The notes under the pieces were generated by a model. That model ran no database searches. It had not been told where the DNA came from and saw only the letters and a program-made list of their open reading frames with translations. Source: Cepaea nemoralis (taxonomy: Eukaryota > Mollusca > Gastropoda > Stylommatophora > Helicidae). Taken from it: DNA of 64,000 nt. Positions 55,104 to 64,000 of the stretch are shown here, piece by piece (within the stretch, counting starts at the first letter, position 1; every line of letters begins with the position of its first letter). Location: assembly GCA_014155875.1 (NCBI GenBank), contig JACEFZ010013563.1, positions 248,001-312,000 of the forward strand, in the 5' to 3' direction. Position numbers and translations under genes: made by a program.

Positions 55104-55690
55104 AAGATGGAAAACATACTGACCAATAAAAATATGTACTACATATAATACTACATAGAAACTATGCTTGTGTATAGATTTGAGGTGTGGAGAATGAGTA
55201 AACAGGCTGAAAAACACCTGATGACTGAGGATATGTGGTGTCTAAGGAAAATTCAAAGGACGCCATGGACAGACAGGAACATTCAAAGAACGCCATGGAC
55301 AGACAGGAACATTCAAAGAACGCCATGGACAGACAGGAACATTCAAAGAACGCCATGGACAGACAGGAACATTCAAAGAACGCCATGGACAGACAGGAAA
55401 AGACAAATGACCAAGTCCTAAAAGAAGCAAATGAAAATTGTAAACTGATTAGAGAAATTAGACGTAGACAGTCAACCATTATGGTCACGTTATGAGAAGA
55501 CATAAATTGGAGAGCTTGGTGACAACTGACAAGATTGAGGGCGAAAGAACAAGAGGAAGGCGGTGACGTAAATAGCTGGATGGCTTGACCACATGGCATG
55601 GTCGGGACAAGAAAACTGAGGTGATCAACGACTCATGGTGATCGAGTGAGAAAACGAGACATGACCGCCCACGCTTGTCCATGGGACATA
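55104..55690 (+). pseudogene. RTE-like LINE RT remnant, unit 5 (C-terminus)
   Basis: Continues from 45876 after SINE II: YIETMLVYRFEVWRMSKQAE, then MWCLRKIQRTPWTDR, which is amplified five times (see 55232-55400), then KTNDQVLKEANENCKLIREI, then IRRRQSTIM, then RVRKRDMTAHA. Followed at once by the next unit's left module. Confidence 0.75.
55232..55400 (+). repeat. 30-bp in-frame minisatellite in the LINE remnant
   Basis: Five copies of a 30-bp unit (cgccatggacagacaggaac at 55261, 55291, 55321, 55351 and 55381). The unit is ten codons (IQRTPWTDRN) and stays in the LINE frame. Other copies of this LINE have the motif once (for example at about 11800-11825). Confidence 0.92.
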
Positions 55691-56326
55691 TTTTTCTGTC
55701 CCAACCCATCCCAAGGTATATGGCCTGAAACAGGCCCATCACATTTTTGTTTTCTGAATGAAATAATAATAGCAATGTTAAAAAAACAGCGATAATTGCA
55801 TGCATCAAATGTTAATTAAAGACGAAAAAACTTACACATTGCTTATGAACAAAGCTGTAAAACTTTGTATTTGAGTGGGGAGGGGTGGGGTAAATAAACG
55901 TTTATTTCGTACAAAGCAGTTTGTATTTACAAGGTGCATTATGTGTGCCTTTTTGCTTTTACATTTTCAAATACAACATATACATTCATATACACATGAT
56001 AATATTACATTCATGACATGGTGTAATTACCTACATATTACGTGTTGATGAAGGTGGTGTATTAATCATTTGCTCAAATGCATCCTAAAATCTGTCAATA
56101 AAAATTCTTTCATACTCCAAGCATTCTCATTCACACTTAATTTTATTCAAACAAGTTAGCGGGATGACTGAATCTTTCAGACTCCAATTATTCTCATTCA
56201 CCGATGCTTTCTGAAAATGGTATGGATCTACAAAATTATCCATACACTGAACATCACAACAGGCATCCCATTTTACAAAGTGAACAGCAAAACAGGAATA
56301 TATGGCGTTTGCTTGAGCGTTCACAC

Positions 56327-56328
<2 letters not shown>

Positions 56329-56415
<87 letters not shown>
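56329..56415 (+). repeat. (GA)n microsatellite, unit 6
   Basis: About 87 bases of uninterrupted GA. The Ser/Leu and Arg/Glu ORFs across it are artefacts. Confidence 0.95.
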
Positions 56416-56416
<1 letters not shown>

Positions 56417-56496
56417 AAGTCAAAGGAATGCGTAAAATTAGCTGCATCAGACAACAATACAAGGAGCTGAATATTTAGGTTTTGTAGCCTTTTACA

Positions 56497-56739
56497 CGGT
56501 CTCTCTGGCCGAGGGATTACAACACTTTCTCTCTGTAATCCCGTTTATCACGCAGAGTCTCGTAGCGGGGCGAGAGCTGGGTAGGTTTGATCCCCGCTGG
56601 TGACCTGCGGGATACTGAGCCGGCGGCTCAGAAAGCAATGGCAACCTACTGAGCGTAATCTTGCCAAGAAATCAACATACAGCTGAAAGATGCTGATGTT
56701 GACAGCGGTCTCCTGTAAAGGATATGCAAAACATTTTTA
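56497..56739 (+). mobile_element. tRNA-headed SINE family I, full copy with TSD
   Basis: 243 bp with an 11-bp TSD, AGCCTTTTACA, at 56486-56496 and 56740-56750. The A box is tggccgagggatta (56507-56520). The B box gtttgatcccc is mutated from gttcgaccccc. Ends gcaaaacattttta. It is a separate insertion from the SINE I copies that sit inside the LINE remnants. Confidence 0.9.
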
Positions 56740-56964
56740 AGCCTTTTACAGGCCTGACAAAAATTCTTTGAAGCATTGAATTTAAAGCGATATTACATGT
56801 ATAAAACCTTTAATATATATCAAGGTAAGATATACATTAATGTATATGTAAATTATATCGAAATATAAAACAAATACTCAGTTATTTAAATCACATATTA
56901 CATGTATGCTATTGTTTGTAATGTCCCTTTAAAAATCTTATATTGTTATATTGTGTGGTGGGGT

Positions 56965-57106
56965 ATAGGTATCCCCTATCAAAGGAGAGGTAAGGTGTCT
57001 CCTTCCCTCCGCTAGCCTATGGGACACCCTTAGGACAAGGTGGTGTACCCGTTTAACCCCCCAACCCCGCCCCCCTCCCCACACCTTTCTCCCCGATCAA
57101 GATTAT
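56965..57106 (+). mobile_element. SINE-like module III, truncated copy 6
   Basis: gtaaggtgtctccttccctc, then ggacaaggtggtgtacccg, a C-rich run and ccgatcaagattat, then replaced by the Jockey-like 3' end exactly as at 10656. Confidence 0.55.
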
Positions 57107-57200
57107 ATCTTCTTCTTTCGTTCGCTTGAAATATGTCTATAACTGCAATGTTGTCTCTTGTATGAATTTAACTGTCTTTTTTAGTTCACTCAGCGGTCCA
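57107..57200 (-). pseudogene. Jockey-like LINE 3' end, copy 2
   Basis: tcttcttctttcgttcgctt, then gaaatatgtctataactgca, matches 10660-10755 almost base for base. Similarity stops at gcggtccat near 57198, where the next LINE begins. Confidence 0.7.
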
Positions 57201-57735
57201 TCAGAGGTCTACTAGGTATGGATTGCGCCTGGCCCTGCAGCCAGCAGGGTTAGGATCGGCCAGCCTGTTCCAGGAGGGGTGACAAGTGCAAATTAGTAGA
57301 CTGCCGGTGATCCGCAGACTACACAAGTCAGTCCCACCTCCACGCGCTGTAGACTGGGAAAACCATGACCACGTGATCATGGGCTAACGGGGCTATGGCT
57401 CGCCAGACGGGATGGACTCCCTATGGTCAGATTTTTGTCCTAAACCTGCGACTGGCCTAGCAAGCCGGCAGGGGATGTTCATACTGCTCGTAGAAAAACT
57501 GACTGGCCTAGCAAGCCGGTAGGGGATATTCATACTGCTCGTAGAATAACTGACTGGCCTAGCAAGCCGGTAGGGGATATTCATACTGCTCGTAGAAAAA
57601 CTGACTGGCCTAGCAAGCCGGCAGGGGATATTCATACTGCTCGTAGAAAAACTGACTGGCCTAGCAAGCCGGCAGGGGATATTCATACTGCTCGTAGAAA
57701 AACTAAGACGTATAAACGGACTAGTCTACTCTGGA
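57201..57735 (+). other. LINE 5' region with minisatellite
   Basis: GC-richer sequence (ggattgcgcctggccctgca, then ccatgaccacgtgatcatgg) leading into the 51-bp array and the endonuclease of the LINE below. Probably its 5' UTR, promoter and the start of its endonuclease; no open frame covers it. Confidence 0.5.
57451..57705 (+). repeat. 51-bp minisatellite, 5 copies
   Basis: actggcctagcaagccgg recurs every 51 bases (57451, 57502, 57553, 57604, 57655). 51 is 17 codons, giving a periodic - strand ORF that is an artefact. It replaces the N-terminal endonuclease coding expected just upstream of INGLVYSGV. Confidence 0.93.
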
Positions 57736-60700
57736 GTGGACCAACAAGAAAGGGCAAGACACCGTGTGGGAATAGTCATTGAACCACGGCTAACAAGAGG
57801 AATACTAGAAATTAAATATATATCAGAAAGAATCTTAACAGTGAGAATAAATGATCAAACAATTACAACATATGTACGAATATACGCACCATGTAATACA
57901 AACAATAATGAGCAAGAATGCGAGGAATTCTACGAAGACATACATGACGTGCTAAATAAAATAGATAAGCAGGACAACATCATAGTAAAGGGAGACTTCA
58001 ATGCAAGACTAGGGCACAACAGAACGGGCATAGAAAAACATCTTGGAGTATTTGGAGACCAACGTAATGAAAGAAATGTTAACGGAAGTAGACTGATAGA
58101 GCTATGCAGCCAACACGACCTCTATATAACAAACACATTCTATAAACACAAGGACTCACAAATATACACCTGGTATAAATGGAACGATCTAGATACTAAC
58201 AGCCAAATTGATTTTATATTAACAAGAAATAACAGAAAGAGAAAATTATTAGATGGAAGGGAAGTGCCCAACTTAAGTATAAACACAGACCACAAAGCAG
58301 TCATTGCCACAATAAGAACCATCAGTAGAAGAAAGCAAAGACCAGGACATGCTATGCGAATTAAAAAACTTAAAAAAACCTCACAGATGCGGCAGTGAGG
58401 GAAAATTATGAGAAAGAACTAACTGAAATCTTTGTAAAATTACCTATAGAAAGAAAGGCAGTGAGAGAAGAATGGGAGATGTTCAAATCAAGCATTTTGA
58501 ATACAGCAAAAATAACATGTGGAACCACGAAAAAACGCAAAACACGGATAAAGAAAATAACAAGTTGGTGGAACGCAGAAGTAAAGAAAGCTGTAAAAGA
58601 CAAAAAGGAAAAATTTAAAAAAGTGGTCGAAGAGCAAACAGGAATGCGATTACATAGAATATAGAATAGCGAGAAGACATGTGAGTAGAATAGAAATGTG
58701 AGAAAAACAAAAAGACTGGGAGGGGTATGGAGAAACCCTAAATAAAAACTACAAGTAGGGAACCAGAAACATCTACAAGAAGATAAGTGCAATGAGAACC
58801 AGAGGAGAGCCTTTTAACAGCGAAAATGGAGAACCAATAAGTGAACAAAAACAAACCCTAATAAGATAGCAACAGAACTTCGAACAACTTCTCAACATCC
58901 CATCAGATGTCACAGGAATTCAAGAAACCGACACAGATTGCGACCGAAGTACTAGAACCAGACATACTGAAAGAAAAAATTACAGAAGCCGTCAGAGTAG
59001 CCCCATTTAACAAATCACAGGACAAGAAGAAATACCAAATGAGCTAATTAAAGCAGCAAGAAAAGTAGGAACAGTATGGCTACATAGACTATTCAACCAT
59101 GTTTGGGCAAAACAACAGACACCACGAGACTGCGGAAATGCCATAATTATCCAAATTTGGAAAAAGAAAGGCAGCAAAAGAGATTGCACACAATACAGAG
59201 GCATTTCACTTATGAGTCATACTGGGAAAATATTTTGCAAATTTCTTGAGGAAAGATTACGACCTACTATAGAACCCCAGCTAATCGAAACACAACTTGG
59301 ATTTAGGAAAAGAAACAAAGGATGCACAGATGCCATTTTCGCTCTTAGACAACTTATAGAAATTGATTATTTGGTTGTTTCGGGTTGTTTTCGGGTTGTT
59401 TATAGAAAATGCAATCGAATTCAATGAAACACTCTACTTAGCCTTTGTCGACCCAAAAAAAAGGCATTTGATAAAGTAGATAGAAACAAGCCTTGGGAAA
59501 TCCTTAAACAATATGGAGTGAGTACACATCTAACAAACTTATGTAGAAGCCTATACAACAACAGTGAATGCATAGTACGAGCAACTGGAGGACACCCAGA
59601 ACCCTTCACCGTAAGATCCGGAGTACGACAAGGTTGTGTCCTGTCCCCTCTCTTGTTCATAACATATATAGACAACATGTAAAGAAACCAGTCAAACTGA
59701 GACCGCAAGAACACCGCATGACGAGAACACAGAAGAAGAACCATCGGCAAATCTAAAATTAGAGAAATCCTGTTTGTGGAAGGCCAAGCACTAGTAGCAA
59801 AATCAGAAGCTGAATTACATGACCACATAAATGGTCTAAACGAAATGTGTAGGGAACATAGCATGAAAATTAGCATAAGTAAAACAGAGGTAACGACTAT
59901 AACTGAAGAAGAAAATGCAACAACGATTCACCTAAACGAACATACCTTGAAACAAGTCAAGAGTTTCAAGTACCTAGGAAGTGTATTGTTTGTCCATCAA
60001 GAATGATGATGACCATTCATTTCATCCAGTGGGGTTGAAAGTAAGGAGCCGTGAGTTCTAAGATGGCTGATAGGGCCTACTTTGGCTCGAAATGTGCTTT
60101 GGCAATGTGAGCAAAGAATGCTTGACGTTCTAGATGGTGGATCTCCTGCAGTGGTTTTCTTCATTTGTTTTTCCAGCCTTTTCCTCACAGATCTTGCAGT
60201 CTTGGTTGCTTCATAAGTTACTCCACCCTTATGTAATGATGTATGCCACAAATTACAGTCTTTAGCAGCAGCCTCCCAGGCGTCAAGATGCATTCCAAAA
60301 GCTTTAAGTACGCAACACGCCGTAAGAAAAAAAGTTGTTTAGGGAGCCTGTGATCTGGCATACGAGTTAAGTGACCAGCCCTGCCAATCTGATGTTTCAT
60401 TACTACAGTATGAATACTGGGCATGGAGGCTCTTTCTAGAACTTCAGTGTCTGGGATCTTGTCTTGCCATTTAATCTTCAATAGCTTCCTAAGGCAGACT
60501 GTGTGGAAGTGGTTTAATTTCCTAGCATGTCGCTGATAAACAGTCCATGTTTAGCAAGCAAATAGCAGTGTGGATAATACAACTGCTTTATAGACTTTCA
60601 GCTTTGTTTGCAGGCTTATTCCATTTCTGTCCCATACATTCTTGTACAGTCTGCCAAAGGCTGCGCTGGTCTTGGAGATTATTGCATTCACTTCGTCATC

Positions 60701-61513
60701 AATTGTAGCAGCTTGTGGCACATTGCTGCCAAGATAGGTGAATTTGTTCACAACACTTAGTCTATGACCGTTCACCTTGATATTCGGTACGGTGTGGTGT
60801 GATTATTCCCTGGAGCTGGCTGGTACATAACTACAGTCTTCTCCAAGTTGATATTGAGCCCAAAGTTGGCACAGGCATACGAGAAAGATGAAACATTGTG
60901 TTGCACGTCTGCTTCTGAGTTTGCATATAGAGCGTTATCATCAGCAAACATCAGTTCTCTGACGGTGTCGCTGTTAGTTTCGGATTTGGTTTTCAGCCTT
61001 CTGAGATTGAAAAACTCTCTATCCATGCGGTAGTTTATGTCTATTCCAATGTCATTGTTTTTAAAGGCATTCGTCAGCATAGCTGAAAACAAGAGGCTGA
61101 ACAGTGTTGGTGTCAGGACACATCCTTGCTTCACTCCATTGGTGACAGGAAAGGGCTCAGACAGTACACTAATTTTCTGTACTCTTGCCTGCATACCATC
61201 ATGAAATAGCTGCACTATTTGGACAAACTTTTGTAGACAGCTGTCGTAAGTAATTATTGATTACTTTTAGTGTCGTCCCTGGAGTGAGGGGAATCAACAC
61301 CCACAATTTTATTAACCCAATATTATTGTCATAGAGAAACCACCAGAATCCGTCCACACAACTCCCTCAGTCTGTAGACACCTCTTTCTTACTCTCACTC
61401 ACCCCTGGATCATGCCCCCTCTCATTCTTCCCATACACAACATACTCAACAACTCTAGCTTTAACAAATAAATACCACAAATAATTTATTAAAGCAAAGA
61501 GTATGTGTGTGAC

Positions 61514-61515
<2 letters not shown>

Positions 61516-61547
<32 letters not shown>
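61516..61547. repeat. (TG)n microsatellite
   Basis: About 32 bases of GT/TG inside the probable solo LTR. Confidence 0.9.
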
Positions 61548-61550
<3 letters not shown>

Positions 61551-61952
61551 GTGTAGAATGTGTGTCGAATATTCTAATGTGTATGTAGAATCAGACCAGT
61601 GAATCAGGAGCAAAGTCTGTCACATCACTGTGCTGAACACACAACAGCACCATGTATTCCGGACAGTGAACCTCACCCAGAAGATGTTTCTCCGTCCACG
61701 TGACAACTTTCTCCAATCACTCGAACAAACAGGATGCTGGTCATCAGATAGACACTGTTCGAACTTGGTCTTCACTCTAACAACACGGTGAAGTTACTCT
61801 GTTTCATAAGGTTTGTTGAACTGATAATCTTTCAATTAACTGAAATGTCACCTGGGGAAAATCTACTGTTCATAAGTCTCTGATTATAAAATTTTCCCCC
61901 TCTTTAAAAAAAAAAAACAAAAAAAAACAACCAATTATTGTTTTTAGGTAGA

Positions 61953-62068
<116 letters not shown>

Positions 62069-64000
62069 CTTGGTATATGAGTTATTAATCTTCGGTGATG
62101 AAGCTTATCACTCATTAAACAAAACACTTATGTTCATCGAGTCCGGCTCAGCAGAAGCCAGGTTTCTGCAGACCAACTAGGTTCTGAGCCCCGTGTAAAA
62201 TCCTCTCAGTAATCTCGGTCTTCATTCCGTGAGCCATCATTGTATAAAACTTTGAAACTACTTCTTTGTAATAAATCATCTCACACTCAAGTTGAACACT
62301 CAAGGAGAACCAGTTGAGTAGAGAACATCATGGTGAGGGCAACTCAATCCTGACCGTAATTAGGTGAGTGTAGGCCAATAGCAGCACTCAGATCTATAAC
62401 AGAGATCCGATCTCTGTCATACGGCCAAATAGCTCATCACATGGTCTTAGACATGGCAACACCGGGAACGAATAAAGGAACGGGCAGAAACCCAGCAGAG
62501 GCCCTACTGGAAGATCCTACCTTTTCACATTCCCCTCATCCCTCCCAACCATCCTCAATCTCTTTAATTATTATCCCACTACATTGTCCTCAACTCCCCG
62601 AGTAAAATGATATATCACACGCTAGTTAAAGCCATACAATAGGACACTAGTTCCGACGCTCCTATAATACTTTCTAGCACCGCACTTATAGAACATTCTA
62701 TCACCGCACCTATAATACATTGTATCACCACACCTATAATACATTATATCACCGCACAGTACTGTACTCTATTCCTAATCATACTCTAAGTTAGATATGA
62801 TTAATAGAATAACATATGCCTATTCCGGTTGCTAATCAAAACTATGCAATCACAGACTGGATCTATGTCCGCCGATAAATATCAACAATTTGACACTATA
62901 GTTTCTTTCATTGAACACAAATCAGAAACTGCACCGATCCTTAACTCTTCAGAAATCCTGGTCGACTAACGCAACTTGTTTACTTCAACGGCCTTTATAT
63001 CGGCTTTGAGTGACGTCACCAATTTGTCTAGACGCTGAGGCGTCGAGAAGTTGTTTTTCTCTGTATTTTTCCCAACTCAATGTGAACCTCTGTCTGGTGT
63101 CCCCTTTCATCTGGGAAATTGTCTCCTGTCTGTGATCTAGAGATCTTCTCCACATCACAAGACTCCATCCGACTTCTGGCCAGACATTCCGTCTATCACT
63201 TGAAAGGCCAACTCCCGCCTTGCCGACGGACGACGCCAGTGGACGTTTCTCGAACAACAACCTGTTAACAAAATGCCGACCGGGGTTAGACATTTTGACG
63301 CGACTTATTTTATTCCTCAGTCTATACACATCAAAGGGTTGCCTGTTTTTGCAGACGGGTCTTGTTTGTCATCGATCGAAACTATCAAGTTTATTTTTCG
63401 CGACAACAGCCATATTTCGCATAATCTTCCTCAGTCCTTCAATGCTGACTGTATCAAAAGCTTTGGTAAGGTCAAAGAAAGTGGAGAATATTTCAGAGTT
63501 CTGTTCCTGACATTTCTCTTGCAGCTGGCTTGCAGCGAAAATCATGTCAACAGTTCCTCGTTCTTTTCTGAAGCTATATTGAGTCTCAGGAAGAAGACTT
63601 TGATCGAGATGGGCCGTGAGGCGATTGAGAAGAATTCTGGAGAGTATCTTCACTGCGATTGAGAGCACAAATCTAGGAAGTATAATATAATCAAATGGCA
63701 AATCAGAAGACGAGATTGAAAATAGATGCAATAAGGCAAACCAACGCATAGGACAAATGGCACCAGTAGCAAGAAATAGCACCAATAGCAAATAGCAATA
63801 ATAAACATGTATAAATAGATACTAAGAAAACACTTTACAACACAATCTTCCTACCAACTCTATGTTACCAATGCCAAACCTGGACAATGAGAGACAAAGC
63901 GAAAAGAAAAATCACTACAACAGAAATGAGATTCCTGAGAAGAATACTCAATGTATCAAGAAGAGATAAGATCAGAAATGAAGAAATTAGGACTAAAGTG

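Larger units (their letters stand above)
55700..56964 (+). repeat. Compound unit 6, left and middle
   Basis: From tatggcctgaaacaggccca. The U2-headed repeat expected after gtatttgagtg is missing (the sequence jumps to ggggaggggtggggtaaata). The AT-rich block, a (GA)n tract (56329-56415) and a SINE I (56497-56739) follow. Confidence 0.75.

Noticed and set aside
57393..57686. 97-codon - strand ORF with 17-residue repeats
   Set aside because: Artefact of a 51-bp minisatellite; the repeats carry no known motif.
62985..63329. 114-codon - strand ORF as a host exon
   Set aside because: It lies wholly inside the TSD-flanked probable solo LTR and has no recognised domain.

Overview
This window is animal nuclear DNA made almost entirely of transposable elements and simple repeats. 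I found no convincing host gene, rRNA, cellular tRNA, operon or CRISPR. The evidence for a metazoan is its LINEs of several clades (I-type with RNase H, Jockey-like, CR1-like with an esterase ORF1, and RTE-like), a Penelope-like element, a ZBED/hAT transposase, Ty3/Gypsy elements, tRNA-headed SINEs and long (GA)n, (TA)n and (GAT)n tracts. The LINE protein style looks like a marine invertebrate, perhaps a mollusc or other lophotrochozoan. That placement is an impression, not a result.

The scaffold is a compound unit that recurs head to tail six times (about 3.0-10.65 kb, 18.4-32 kb and 36.5-57.1 kb). Its order is: LINE reverse-transcriptase remnant, U2-snRNA-headed repeat(s), an AT-rich block with a (GA)n tract, a SINE-like module, then the next LINE remnant. 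Without later insertions the spacing is about 3.1-3.4 kb. Younger elements are nested in it, and many of these insertions can be resolved to the base by target-site duplications (TSDs).

Layout. 0-2 kb: a LINE whose ORF1/ORF2 gap is filled by a 25-copy 50-bp minisatellite. 2-12 kb: compound units 1 and 2 with SINEs and LINE fragments. 12-18 kb: a broken hAT transposase split by an I-type LINE, a CTGT-rich minisatellite and long (TA)n tracts. 18-32 kb: compound units with Gypsy-2 (21129-27805; 854-bp LTRs, TSD GCCTG). 32-36.5 kb: a Penelope-like GIY-YIG fragment abutting a CR1-like LINE. 36.5-45.7 kb: a nest four levels deep (SINE, I-type LINE, RTE-like LINE, I-type LINE), then a solo LTR. 45.9-55.1 kb: a SINE whose interior expanded into a 39-bp minisatellite that then received Gypsy-1 (46651-54700; about 610-bp LTRs, TSD GTATT). 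57-64 kb: an EN/RT LINE interrupted by an RTE-like LINE that is itself interrupted by a probable 2.2-kb solo LTR.

The most notable system is Gypsy-1. Its pol order is protease, integrase, reverse transcriptase, RNase H, with integrase and RT in one uninterrupted ORF. This is the copia-like order known from the Gmr1 group of Ty3/Gypsy elements. Gypsy-2 is a related copy that kept gag, protease and the integrase zinc-binding region but lost the rest of pol. Other points of interest are the U2-snRNA-headed repeat family, the SINE-derived minisatellite and the near-perfect 50-bp array. Coordinates of repeat modules without a TSD are approximate by a few tens of bases.
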